NCBI RefSeq assembly: GCF_033115175.1
Contig: NC_084827.1
Coordinates: 124,155,701-124,219,700, forward strand
DNA: 64,000 nt
Source of the DNA: Lepus europaeus
Taxonomy: Eukaryota; Chordata; Mammalia; Lagomorpha; Leporidae
Direction of reading: 5' to 3'
Below, piece by piece: positions 14,183 to 26,430 of the stretch. The position numbers and the translations under genes are program-made. The notes beneath the pieces were generated by a model. That model searched no databases, had not been told where the DNA came from, and was given only the letters and a program-made list of their open reading frames with translations. Numbering within the stretch: the stretch's first letter is position 1; every line of letters starts with the position of its first letter.

Positions 14183-14575
14183 ATTACCAAACTTTCTCTA
14201 AATCCTTCTCCAGTATTTTTTTTTTACCTATGGCAGAAAATTAGTGGAGTTGAGACAGTTGTTTTCTGCCAAGAAACAAATGTAACTTCTGTGCTTATAA
14301 AAAATTCTTCCACCGGTTTCCCTTACCCTGGGTGCCAAAACATTTCTATTCTCCCTCGTTGTTCCCTCTTTGCCAGGTAAAAACAGAAAATAATCTTTCA
14401 ACTGATTCAAATAAGCCCCTTTAATTTTTGCAATTAAGCCTAATATCAGTTTCAGTTAAATTATTTGCTGTTCAGTATTGTTTGTGGTTTTGTTCCTTTC
14501 ATTTTTTTCTGGTGAGAATTTTGGTTGGTAATAAAGCATTCATTTTCTTCCTGTTTTTAATGTGATTGTACATAG

Positions 14576-14737
<162 letters not shown>

Positions 14738-15055
14738 TAAACTCATATAATAAAGCCACAAAAACTAGTATATCTCTCTTCAATAGCTTAAATGTGGGTA
14801 AATAAGTAAATGCTCTTGGTAGAAATAAATCAGCATAAAACATGTTGTGAGGAATTTATCAAACCTATTTCAGTTAGAGTAGCCCAGAAGTTTCTCAGTA
14901 AATTCATTTATTTTATTAATGTCATACTGCTCTATAATGGTTTTTCTTGACATCCTTCATGAAATCTAGGTATGGAATCTACATTTTAAATTATGTAGCT
15001 GTACTTCTGCTAAGAGTAAAGCAATATCTTTTTTTCTTTTTTTTTTTTAATTGCT

Positions 15056-15364
15056 TTTTAAGATTGATTGATTGATTTGAAAGGCAGAGTTGCTGAGAGA
15101 GGGAGAGGCAGAGAGATCTTCAATCCATTGGTTCACTCCCCAAATGCTTCAGTGGCTGCTGGCATGTCTGGCTGCAGATGGGAGCCTGGAACTCCATCTG
15201 GGTTTCTCACATAGGCAGCAGGAGCCCATGTACTTTTGCCATCTTCTACTGCCTTCCCAGGCACATTAGCAGGAAAGTAGACCAGCTGGGACTTGAACCT
15301 GTGCTCTTATGGGATGCTGGTATCACAGTCAGTGGCCCAACCCTCTGTGCCACAACACTGGCCC
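15056..15364 (-). repeat. CSINE in the last intron
   Basis: Tail 'gattgattgatttgaaaggc' at the left, head 'tgccacaacactggcccc' at the right. A duplicated GATT unit replaces the usual ATTT tail. Confidence 0.9.
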
Positions 15365-15764
15365 CAGTGCCTCTCTTTCTTTATCCTTGCATGCAGCCGT
15401 ATGCTTTAAGACAAAAAAAAAAACGAAGGGTTTCTTGCTCTTCCTTAACTTTTAGGACTAATTAAAATTGGCTATATTAGATGTAGTATTAATGGATGCT
15501 AAATTTATGGCAGATGGAAGTTGATGATTTTATAAATTAAAATAAAATCATCAGTGTAGAGTCTATAACTTATTTAGGAATATCTAACAACCAGATAGGA
15601 GCTTTAACATAGGTAGCTAACTTTATAAACTGGTGTTTGGACCTGGAGTTTCCTGTAAGTTCTCTTACTATGTGGTCATTTTTAAAGGAGCTGACATACT
15701 TTTCTAAAAACATAATAGTAAGGTCTGTCTCCATTACCTGTGGCTTGGCAGTTACACATACTCA

Positions 15765-16150
15765 ATAGATAGATATTCATTGTGCTATCCTTTATTAAAG
15801 AAAAAGATTGGTAATAACCTGAATGTCTACAAATAGAAGATATTCCTATTAAAAAGAATGAAGCCGCTAGATATGATGTGATAAGGAATGATCTTTAAGA
15901 TATTAAGCATAAATCAAGGTACCAGAGAAATATATATATATATATAAAATAATATTCTAAATGCTTTTAAATGCACATAATGTATCTGAAAGAAATATTG
16001 TAAACGAGTAACAGTTATTTGCCAGGAAGAGAATCTTCGGAGTATTTGGATCACGAAGGAAGAGAATTTTATATTTTTACAGGCTATTTGGTATATTTCA
16101 GTTATTGTACCACATGGACATACTTTATCTTTTTGAAAATAAGTTCAAAA
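15765..16150 (+). repeat. Old L1 3'-terminal fragment
   Basis: 'ggtaataacctgaatgtcta', 'ttaaaaagaatgaagccg' and 'gtaccacatggacatacttt' match the ORF2 end and 3' UTR of ancient L1. A (TA)n run lies at about 15930-15947. Short and decayed. Confidence 0.6.
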
Positions 16151-16593
16151 TAAAACTCAGATTCAGTTTCTAGGTCAGAAGTCTATGAAAATGAAATGTC
16201 AGGTTTTCTAGTGGAGATATGAGTAGTGATTAAAGATCACTGCACAGAATAAGAGAAACATTTCATTTAGCATTGTAAGATTCAAGTTTTATCTTAACAA
16301 TTTTTTTAATGTATAAAATAAGGACAGAATTACAACCACCCAGCACACTCTGATTATTGAATAAAATGTGAGGATTACAAAGGTTTTAAAGGTTTACATC
16401 TTTTATAAAAATAAATTCTATTAACTCAAAATTCATTTTTTAACCAAAGGGGCCTTCCTAATTTAAGTAATAGACTATGTAAATGATCATGTTGCTTTAA
16501 ACGTTTTTCTTTTGAAAACCTAGCTATTGAATGTCAAGGTGCTGCTAAAATAAAAATGTTTTAGTTGAATAGAATATCAGAACTGTACCTTAA

Positions 16594-16734
<141 letters not shown>

Positions 16735-17275
16735 TTCACATAATTTGTATGCAGTGTGAAGGAGCAGAAGGCATCTTCTCACTGTGCTGCAAATCTTTAT
16801 AGCCTTTACAATACGGACTTCTGTGTATATGTTATACTGATTCTACTCTCTGCTTTTATCCTTTGGAGACTGGGAGACTCCCCAAAAAGGTAAATGCTCT
16901 CAAGAGTAGAACTTTGTAGCTGTAGATTAGTTATGTTTAAAATGCCTACTTGCAAGTCTTGCTTCTTTGGGATATCAAAATGTATTTTGTGATGTACTAA
17001 GGATACTGGTCCTGAAGTCTACCAAATATTATAGTGCATTTTAGCCTAATTCATTATCTGTATGAAGTTATAAAAGTAGCTGTAGATGACTAGGAATTAT
17101 GTCATTTGTATTAAACCCAGATCTATTTCTGAGTATGTGGTTCATGCTGTTGTGAAAAATGTTTTACCTTTTACCTTTGTCAGTTTGTAATGAGAGGATT
17201 TCCTTTTACCCTTTGTAGCTCAGAGAGCACCTGATGTATCATCTCAAACACAATAAACATGCTCCTGAAGGCATA
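16735..17275 (+). other. UBE2E3: UBE2E3 3' UTR
   Basis: The segment runs from the stop codon to a probable cleavage site about 18-25 nt after AATAAA. It is about 540 nt long, AT-rich and free of SINE or L1 insertions. That is unusual here, where a repeat occurs every 1-2 kb, and it suggests selection on the UTR. Several T-rich and TTTTACC motifs are present near 17161-17212. Possible microRNA or RNA-binding-protein sites cannot be decided by eye. Confidence 0.8.
17252..17257 (+). terminator. UBE2E3: Polyadenylation signal AATAAA of UBE2E3
   Basis: A canonical AATAAA lies 518 nt after the stop codon. It is followed within 25-90 nt by T/GT-rich sequence (TTTCTTGTCG, TTGTTAGAAGGTGTG) of the kind found downstream of cleavage sites. 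It is the first canonical signal after the stop that I found. Confidence 0.8.
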
Positions 17276-18900
17276 GTTTCTTGTCGTAATATTTTTAGTC
17301 AGTCTTGTTAGAAGGTGTGTCAGAGATGATTGTTGGTGAAATAAAAATGTGGGTATGAAGATTGACTACTAAGGACTAGTAAAAATAAGTGAATTATTAA
17401 ATTGAAAACATTAAAAATCATTAAATGTGTATAGAGTTTTTCCTTTAAGTCTTGGAGAATACAATGAGCTTAAATATACAGAACTGGACTTGAAATCATT
17501 GGTTTCAGAAACACATAAAGGTTTAATTTGATGATGATAGTATTTAAGTGAAAAAGAAGACAAAATCCAGGCTTGCTTAGGAATCTGGTAATGCCTTCTA
17601 GAAAAATTTGGTGATTTCTGTCCACCATTAGACAATATTGTCAAATAATCCCTTTAATCTCATAGCTGTTTGTGGTGCAGTCTCCTTTTAATCCTGATCT
17701 TGCATTTTATGGTATGTATTACCATTCTCACTGTGGCACCTGGCCATCCAGTATAGCCAGAGGCAGAGTTGAATGCAGGAACTCTTGTCAGCCCTGAAGG
17801 TAGAGAGGAAGTTACATGTTAGTATACAGAAGTGACATTGTTCCTCTATTGAAAAAATATGATATTTTAAGAGTTTTATGGGTCAAATTCTTTCTAATAC
17901 TAGGTTTGTGTTTTACTATGACTTGGGGTTATTATCTCTGGTCACGTGGCCAAGTGTGTGGTTTATAGGGCAAGTGTCTTTTCTACACCTGAAGGTGGAA
18001 ATGGAGCACTGTCTTAAAATTTATAAAGTGAAATTAGTAACATAAAATTGCTTCATGATAACAGATTAAAACAAACATAGTTGTGTATACTATCACTTAG
18101 AATAGTGAGCTCTTACTTGAGTTGCCAATAGAAGTCTTAGGTCTGAGTAAAAATAAAATAAAATATGCGCTTAATATTTTTTCACTTAACTTGCCAACCC
18201 TCAATCCTTCCTTTGAAGGAACACCAAATAAAACAGTACTATATCCTTGCATCTGTGAAAATCTCTGACTTTTAACTACTTTAACCAGTAACTAATAATC
18301 TGTAATGGAATTGAAGTCAATATGGTAAAAGTGAAGACTTTTTACGTAAGCTATAAGGATTTTTGTGAGCTGTGAGAAGTAGATTTTCCCCATTTCTGAG
18401 ATTGCACATTGCATATCATAGAGTATAAACTTCTGTCATGGTGCTAGTCAGAGGTTTGGGAATTTGGTTAGGCTTTCTCTAGTTACTATTATCACCATGA
18501 TATTTTGCTAATATATAGGCTGTGTCCCATATTGGCCTGGGACCAAATAGAAGGAAATAGTTACTTAACATATTTGTGACTGTTCCACAAACTACCTTTG
18601 TAGCCTTGGAGTAAGGCAGTATAACTGAGTTTCAAGCTATTCAACCAGAGTTGAATTTGCTTATTTGTGTATTTTTTATTCACTATAAAACTCTGAGTAA
18701 TTCTGAGTAATTCTAATCTTCTTCGTCTTTGTTCTGCTTGTTCTGCTTTCTCTTGCAGGGAACAGGCTACACTTTCAAATAAGCTAATAGTATCTTGGTG
18801 TTCTAATATATAGATCTACCTATAAAGTGAGAACTGTAACTCTTCTAAAGAGGAGAGAATCAAAACTAGTATATTTTAAAAAGTAAGAATCATTTGGAAT
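17276..18900. other. Intergenic region downstream of UBE2E3
   Basis: Apart from a weak MIR near 17.7 kb, nothing is recognised. AT-rich, no supported ORF or RNA gene. Confidence 0.5.
17690..17800 (-). repeat. Probable MIR fragment
   Basis: 'agccagaggcagagttgaat' resembles the 'agtggcagagctgggattc' end of MIR, preceded by a weak match to its core. Confidence 0.4.
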
Positions 18901-18917
18901 CCTTCTATTGTTTCTCT

Positions 18918-19278
18918 CTCTCTCTTTTTTTTTTTTTTTTTTTAATTTTTGACAGGAAGAGTGGACAGTGAGAGAGAGACAGACAGAGAGAAAGGTCTTC
19001 CTTTGCCATTGGTCACCCTCCAATGGCCGCCGCGGCTGGCGCGCTGTGGCCGGCGCACCGTGCCGATCCGATGGCAGGAGCCAGGTGCTTCTCCTGGTCT
19101 CCCATGGGGTGCAGGGCCCAAGGACTTGGGCCATCCTCCACTGCACTCCCAGGCCACAGCAGAGAGCTGGCCTGGAAGAGGGGCAACCGGGACAGGATCG
19201 GTGCCCCGACCGGGACTAGAACCCGGGGTGCCGGCGCCGCAAGGCACAGGATTAGCCTAGTGAGCCACGGCGCCGGCC
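18918..19278 (-). repeat. CSINE2-type young copy with target-site duplication
   Basis: The full-length head ends 'gccacggcgccggcc'. The poly(T) end is at 18926-18943. The duplication tattgtttctct lies at 18906-18917 and 19279-19290. It retains many CpGs, which indicates recent insertion. Confidence 0.95.
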
Positions 19279-19474
19279 TATTGTTTCTCTTAAATTTAGG
19301 GCTTTGTTAGAGTGAGGGAGGTATCTAGTTTTCTTATTTCTGAAAAACTGTCAGTCCTTTTCACAACATAGGTGTTTATCCCTTGAGTTCAGAAAATGTA
19401 TTGAAAAACAGAATTACTGGGAAAGATATTTTGTTGCAAAAGAATTGAAATCCATGCATATGAAGGGAATAATA

Positions 19475-19590
19475 AAAAATGTTGTGAAAATGTGTATTAT
19501 GAAAAAAACTGTATGGATTTCAAATTTTTTTTGTCCTCAAATGAACAAGAATACTTCAAAAAGTTTGTGGAAAAATAGAATTAAAAGATA
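19475..19590. repeat. Mariner-like short element (MARNA-type), partial
   Basis: 'gaaaatgtgtattatgaaaa' and 'tgtatggatttcaaattttt' lead into a terminal motif 'acttcaaaaagtttgtggaa'. Other copies in the window share the same terminal motif. The family name is from memory and tentative. Confidence 0.5.
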
Positions 19591-19890
19591 ATTTTTTAAA
19601 TTAAATATTTATTAGAAAGAGACATAACAGATGGAGCTTCTATCCACTGGTTCACTACCTGCAATGGCTGGGACTAAGCCAGGCTAAAGCCAACTGGGAA
19701 CTGAATCCAGGTTTTCCACAGGGATGGCAAAAACCCAGCTGGGCCATCCATCACTACTGCCTCCCAGTGTCTGTGTTAGCAGGAAGGTGAATCAGGAGAT
19801 GGAGCCAGGTAACAGATCCAAGCACTCTGATAATAGGATGTGTTTTTTGTCTTTCAAAGGTGTCTTGACCTGTAGGCTAAATGCCCGCCC
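19583..19890 (-). repeat. CSINE, old copy
   Basis: 'ttaaatatttattagaaaga' tail, 'ccactggttcactacctgca', and a head region ending 'gtaggctaaatgcccgccc'. It abuts the mariner-like fragment. Confidence 0.8.
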
Positions 19891-20244
19891 TATTAAATTT
19901 ATTTTGGTGTAAAAATATTTTGGTGTATAGCTTTTGTTTCTCATAATTTAAGTTTTCCATGAATTTTTGGAGACACTTTGTATCTTAATTCCATTTTCTG
20001 AAAACTTCTTGAGTATCCTCTTACTGTCACTTGGGAATTTTTTTCTCCATGAAGTTGCATCTATTTATAAATTGTGGTATTTCAAACAAAACCTAGACCA
20101 TTTCTCATCCATTAAAAGCAGATTATACACGTTGCAAATCCATATGTAATTTTATAAGTGTGTAAGAATGATCATGGCATTATGCATCCCTTTAAGCCTG
20201 GTGTGCTCTAATTAGGGTCTTCTAGTGAGCTGGACAGTGTCTCC

Positions 20245-20400
20245 CTGTATGCCAACCACCATTTAGACAGTGTTGTGCCTTATCTCATTTAACACCCCCA
20301 AAGAGTTTTAGGAGGTTAGACACATGTAGGTTTGAAACTAATATATAAACAGGTTGCATAGGTAGTATAGATGAATAAGCCCCTGTGCTTGACTCTAGGC
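20245..20400 (-). repeat. MIR element
   Basis: 'ttatctcatttaacacccc', 'gtttgaaactaatatataaa' and 'cccctgtgcttgactctagg' follow the MIR antisense order. Confidence 0.6.
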
Positions 20401-20693
20401 TGGGAGTGTTTATCACATCACAAATTGATGTTGAAAACACACACATACTTACACACCACTTAAAACTGTTCTCTAAAAACTATATTCATAGAATAATTAA
20501 TCTACAACTTCTAAAAATTACAATTTTGCATTTTAGTATATTCTTATTTTGATATTTTATTGTAGTGTCTATTAATGGAACCTTAAATTTTTATTTTTCA
20601 AAACTATGTGTTAGATTTATCTGTATTTTCCTATAGTCATTTGTCTAGTACTTCTCATACCAGTGATTTCTCTCTCTCGTTTTTCTTTAGAGG

Positions 20694-21006
20694 CTTTTTT
20701 GTTTTTTTAATTTGAAAGAATTACACAGAGGAAGAATTACAGATGTCTTCCATCTGCAGATTCACCATCCAAATAGCTGCAGTGGCCAAGGCTGAGCCAG
20801 ACTGAAGCCAGGAGCCAGGAGCTTCATCCGGGTCTCCCATGTGTGTGGGAGGGGCCCAAACACTTGAGCCATCTTCTGCTGCTTTTCCTAGGCCATTATC
20901 AGGGAGCTAGATCTGATGTGGAGCAGCCAGGACATGAATCAGCATCCATATGGGATGCTGGTGTCATAGGCAGCAACTTTACCCACTATACCACAATGCT
21001 GGCCCC
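20694..21006 (-). repeat. CSINE, left arm of an inverted pair
   Basis: T-rich tail at 20694, 'gtctcccatgtgtgtgggag' body, and head 'ccacaatgctggcccc'. Oriented opposite to the copy 57 bp to its right. Confidence 0.9.
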
Positions 21007-21062
21007 GGGTTTGTCTTTTTTTGAGAAATATAAGATGCTGTGTTAAATTTTTCTTTAGCCAG

Positions 21063-21335
21063 GGGGCCAGTGTAGTGGTGCAGCAGGGTAAGCCACAGCC
21101 CCTGACACCTGCATCCCATATGGGTGCTGGCTCCTGTACCTGCAGCTCTCCTTCCAATCCAGCTCCCTGTTGATAGGCCTGTGAAGGCAGCAGAAGGTGG
21201 TCTAAGTGCTTGGGCCCCTGCCACCCATGTGGGAGACCTGGTTGAATTCCAGTCTCCCAGCAGTTGGAAGATCTGAGACTGTTTCTCCTTCTCTCTGAAA
21301 CTCTGCCTTTCAAATGAATAAATAAATCTTTAAGA
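21063..21335 (+). repeat. CSINE, right arm of an inverted pair
   Basis: Head 'ggggccagtgtagtggtgca', body 'tgccacccatgtgggagacc', tail 'caaatgaataaataaatctt'. Confidence 0.9.
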
Positions 21336-24300
21336 AAATAAATTTAAAAGCAATTTATTTAATCATACATTATATAACCACATCAAAAATTTATATTGAT
21401 AAGCCTGAAACATTTAATGAGTATCTTTTTCAAAATGAGGTATTGACACTCATCTGTCTGGCCATTGCCTTTCTTTTTTAGTGAGGAAATCTTACAGGCA
21501 CAGCCATAAAGTTGAGTTGATGTTTGAATTTTGTCTTATGTATGTGCTACCCTTTTAATAACTTTGAGGTGTTTTCTGATGTACACTAACTTACCCAACT
21601 GTATTCTTAAAATTCATACAAGAATGTGTGGGAAAATGTAAGTTAATTTCAATTCCATAACTTGATACACTAATCTTAGGTATGATTATGGTAGTGTAGT
21701 ATGTTAACACATTTTAAAGTCAACATTTATATTATGGTCTCTGAACAGATTTATGAATGATTTATGGTTTCCCAAACCATTACAAATGTATTTAAGAGGA
21801 TGAGGTGGTATTTCCACAATACTACATTATCTGCTTCTATTTCAGTAATGTTCTTTATTTTAGGGAAATAAATTGTGCAAATAAATCCCATTGTTTCATG
21901 TTTCAACATATAACATAGTGTCTTCAAGCAATACCCAAATAATAAAAACAGCTTGTAATTACACTCCAGTGAATACATATTATTTGAAATGAAATCTTTT
22001 AAAACTGATTTGTCAGCTTTTTATTGTAAAGTTCTTCAGTTGTTTAAATGTGTATCTCTCCAACATGTTATCAGATGTCTGTACACAGTGAGCTGTTAAT
22101 GCTTTCAAAATGGTTTATAAGATAAGTTGCTGAGGGTGGTTTATGTAACTGTATTGTCAGTAGCCATGGGTGATGTTTAAACCTTGGTCATTGTCATAGT
22201 AAACCTTGTTAGAGAGGAGGAATGACTATGTAAGCTGTGTGCATATCTAAAGCATATGAACACATAGCCTCGCTTTCCTGTTTCCTTGACTGTAAAACTC
22301 AAGGCACTTCTCTGAAAGCAGTGTCCTGGGACTCCAGCACTTTCTTTTGTTTCAAGTATACCACCTGCTATGCTCTCAACTGCTTGTTCCAGTAGTTCAA
22401 GAGACTGGAAACCCAAGGTGACTTTTAAATAAGAGTATCTAGTATATTAATATATGTAAATATTGAGAAGCTGTTTTGAAAACTAAAAAAGTTTATTAGT
22501 AGATTATTCAGGCCAAGCACAGTGTCAGTGGCTCTTTATAGTCATCATTAATTTAATTATACATGAGAAAGAGAGATTTAACTAAGATTAGGCAACAGAA
22601 CCCTGGGGTCTAGTCTTGGATATATTCTTAAATAAACAGAACTATGGCATAACAAAAGGAATTGTTTGTTTGACAAGCCTAGGTATTATCCATGAAATTA
22701 GAGAAATTTAAATTGATTTTAGATCTTTTGTATCTTTAGGTTACCTTGTTGAAATCTGGTGAGGCTAACACCAATCATGAAACTACTTAACACAGGTCAC
22801 TAAAATCAGTGTTTCTCCCAAATCTTCCAGTCCCTAAACTTTTATCTTAAATTCAACTCCATTTGATAAAACCTTCCTGTGCACTGTTGTCACATAATCT
22901 GTTCGTCAGTTTCTGTGAGATGCCATCTGCACAAACATCAGAAATAATGAAAGGAAATCAAGAGCATGTGTATTTCCCCATTTCAACAACATGCGAGGTG
23001 GTGTCCCCTCAGTATTGTTTGCTCTGAAGCCAAGAAACCTTTCTCCTTTCTTTCTTTCTTTTTTTTGAGGGGAGGGGAGGGGGAGGTGGATTATTCTATA
23101 AAACCCCTTAACTGATCTGTATTATGAATTTATTTGTCCTACAAATTCTAATTGCTTGCTAACTGGAAGGTTTTCTTTCAGGCAGTGTGATAGACAAAGA
23201 TGAGTACATTTTCATATCCTAAAATAGTTGATGATTTTCCTGTCCATATAGATTTGGCCCTCTTTGAAGGAACACATCATATCTTTCTTAATGTATATCC
23301 ATTTTCTATTGAATGAGGAGTTGAACAGATGTCCTTGCTGAATTAGCAATGAAAATATTAGTATAATGTTTGGTAAGTTGTACCAATCTATGTAATTTTA
23401 AACATGCTTAATATTATTTGATACTTTCAAAATAAGTACTGTCTTTCAAACTACTCTTAGTGCCCAGTTTGCTAGCATGTGTTTTGACATATTATTATAT
23501 TCAGGCTAACACCATATACATATTTCTGGATATATTCCTTCTCTATACACTCATTATCTAGCCTCATATCTAACATGGTATGGGTTTGCTGAATGATTAC
23601 TATATCGTGGTTGTAAGTCTTCTCAAGATGTATCTAGAGACCCAATATGGGACATATCCAGGTCTTTAATTCCATATCACACTTATTCAGTGCTTTGAAT
23701 ATGGTAGGTGCTATTTATATTCCTATTTCACTGAAATAAGGGAATTTAGCAACAGGTTATTCCTATAAACCATCAAATATTTAACTGTTTAAAAACTAGG
23801 AATTAATATTAAAAGTACTTAAATGTTACAGAATGTTTTCTGTCCTATTAAGTTGATGTATTTTCTCATTATCATTACTGTCTTATTAACTGATACGTTT
23901 CTCCTATCCCCTTTTATTGGTAAAAAGAAAAATGACCCAAAGCAATACATGCATATTCGTTGGCACACAGTGACATTTCAGTCTACAGCAGACCACATAC
24001 ACAACAGTGTTCCCATGAGATTGTATTGTCTAGTGGTTCTATAGCTATCCCAGTTGTGTAGGTACACCTGTTGGTGTTCATGCCATGAAAAAATGACCTA
24101 GCCATGTGTATCGTTGAATGCATCCTTATTGTTAAGTGATGCATGACTAACTGCTTAGAGTGTTCTTTTAGGGAAATCAAATAGGAACAATGAAAATTTA
24201 CAGCCTTTAAAAAATTGTTTTAAAAGAAATATCTTCAAAAAGGGAACTAACATACTCTATTACTAGTATGGAAAGTGTCATTCAGTGTTGAAAGTAGGTT

Positions 24301-25180
24301 ATTGTTGCAATCTCTTTTTTGTCCCCTCATTTCTAGCTTCTGTGAGAAAGGGAGGTGGAGCAGCACAAAGAATTAATTGTCCAGTGTTGTTTCTGTGACA
24401 GTAGGTCTACGTGAAAAGTGACTGGATCAAAACTTCCTAATTCCAACAACTTCTCATGTATCTCACTCATATCATGAGGATTTCTTAAGTCACATGAGCA
24501 AACGCATAAACATTGACTACTCCCAGGCCCGTCTCACTCCAAGAGATGGAAAAGGTAAGCCTGTGGAGAAATACATCTAGTTTGCCGAGGGGTTGATCTC
24601 CAGGTCCCAACAATGATGGCCCCAAGTTAAGGATTCTCTGGTGATTGAGATGGGAGAGCTTATGTCAGGTCTCATCTTTCATCTATAAAGTTAAGAAGAA
24701 CAGTCATTTATGAGACAAATAGTGGGTTTGAGGTGGCAGGGATATCATTGACTCCCCTTATCTAGTTCCTTTATTAATTGTTGGGGAACACTTCAACACT
24801 CTGCTAAACCATGTCACCCTGGCCAGGCAATTCTCAAATGGTAAAGGTCATTTTATATATGGATATGAGACATTGTCTCCTATAATTTTTAAATAGCACA
24901 TTAAAATTTTTCTTTCTCCTTATTCCTGAGTCCCCTAGAAATAAGGTGTTCACTTAACTCGGTGGGTTTTGGTTGTGTGTACTGACAAAAACTGTTTAAG
25001 ATGCTTAACAGTAGCAGTGAAGAAAGCATACCAAAAACCCTAACATTAACAGAATTTACTTTCAAGTACAGGGACACAGGACGGCCCCCCCACCCCCACC
25101 CCGCAATCCCCAAGTCTATTATGTAGTAAATGGTATGTGCTATGGAGAAAGCTAAAACTGGAAAGGGAAACAGTTTGTGC
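21336..25180. other. Mostly unique intergenic DNA
   Basis: A MIR is present at 22510-22625. A CTTT-rich stretch with a G-rich run (gaggggaggggagggggagg) lies at 23045-23090. No SINE, L1 or convincing ORF was recognised in 3.8 kb. Confidence 0.5.
22510..22625 (-). repeat. MIR element
   Basis: 'tttaactaagattaggcaac', 'agaaccctggggtctagtct' and 'catgagaaagagagat' fit the antisense MIR core. Confidence 0.55.
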
Positions 25181-25189
25181 TAGGAGTGA

Positions 25190-26430
25190 GAAAGGTACAG
25201 TGCAGTGGTACAAAAGAGTAATCAGGAGACCTCACCAAAAATTTTTCAAGAGCTGAAGATGGCGAGGGCTAAGCCAGCCCCACAGGGGAAGCATATTTCA
25301 GGCAGGAGCGTGAGTGAAAAGACCCCAGGACAGGAGCATGCCCACTGCATTCAAGAATCAACAGAGGCCCTTGGGGCTGGAGCATAGTGAGCAACTGGGA
25401 AAGGAGGGGAGATTGTGTAGGATCTTGTAGTCCATTGCAGGCTGATTTTCTAAATAAGATCAGAAGCCATTGGAAGGTTTCTTAGCAAAGAGCAATAGGT
25501 TATGACTTGGGTTGTATTTGAATGTCTGCTTACTGTTAAGAAAAAGACTTGGGGTAGAAGTGAGGAGTTGGGAGTAGGGTGATCACCCAGGAGACTAATG
25601 GAGTAAAGAGAGTCTAATCCTTGATGGTGGTCTTGGAGGTAGAAATGATCAGGTTCTGGTTGAGAATAGAGCCAATATTTTCTGATAAATTGAATGTGAA
25701 ATGTGAAAAAGGAGTAAAAGTTTAGGGCGTGGGCAAACTAAAATATGTGATTGTCATTAACTAAGAGGAGAAAGTTGGAGGTAAAACAGGACCAGCAGCC
25801 AGGGTAGAAACTTAGTTTTCAATAGGCTAAGTTTGAAATGCCTATTGATTCATATGATGTGAACATAGTAGAGTGCTATGGAAGTTCCTGGAAAATGCAC
25901 ATTTTAAAAAACACGACTTCAAAATTTACTTTGAATTCTGTTTTTCCTGGCTCTTTTTAAAGTATCCTCATGTACAAATATGACATTTGGGAGTTAGTTC
26001 CTTGTGGTCCAGGTATGTCCCTGTAGGATTCAAGTGTGTAGATGTTATTGATAGATTTGAGACTATGAGTTCATCCAAGTCCTCCTAGAAAGAAGTCTGG
26101 GCACTACAGCATTAGGAAGCTGAGCAGATGGGAAATCACCAAAAGAACTGAGGAAGGAAAAAACAGTTAAAACCAGGAGAGTAGGTGAACTGGGGAAGGA
26201 AGTGAAAAATTTCTCGGAGGTGGGAATCATTGCATCAGATGCCACTGGGAGTCAAAACAAGATGAGAACCGAAATCAGCCTTTTTATTTAGCAACTAAAT
26301 GGTCATTGGAGACTTTTAGAAGCAGTTTTGTTGGAGCAGTCAGTTTCACAGTTGTTTGGAGAAGGTGCCAAAGAAGTAAGAAATTGGAGACTACTGACCA
26401 TGTTGGAGAAAAATGGGGAATAATTGGGAG
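25190..26430. repeat. Ancient mammalian interspersed repeat, about 1.2 kb, family not named
   Basis: Long stretches follow a familiar dispersed mammalian text: 'ggctggagcatagtgagcaa', 'agaagccattggaaggtttc', 'tgggagtcaaaacaagatga' and 'gcaactaaatggtcattgga'. The order is collinear throughout, so I read one long decayed element. ORFs crossing it are not genes. I could not settle whether it is LTR, LINE or DNA-transposon derived. A mariner-like palindrome (25874-25970) is inserted within it. Confidence 0.5.
25874..25970. repeat. Mariner-like palindromic element, decayed
   Basis: Left 'atggaagttcctggaaaatg' and right 'ttcctggctctttttaaagt' are inverted relatives of the terminal motif seen at 32869 and 33342. 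Confidence 0.5.

Noticed and set aside
13775-14380. 201-codon ORF, longest but one in the window, on + just before a real exon
   Set aside because: It runs through a minus-strand CSINE and its TTTA tail (IYIYLFIYLFIF text is the tail). No splice signals or domains.
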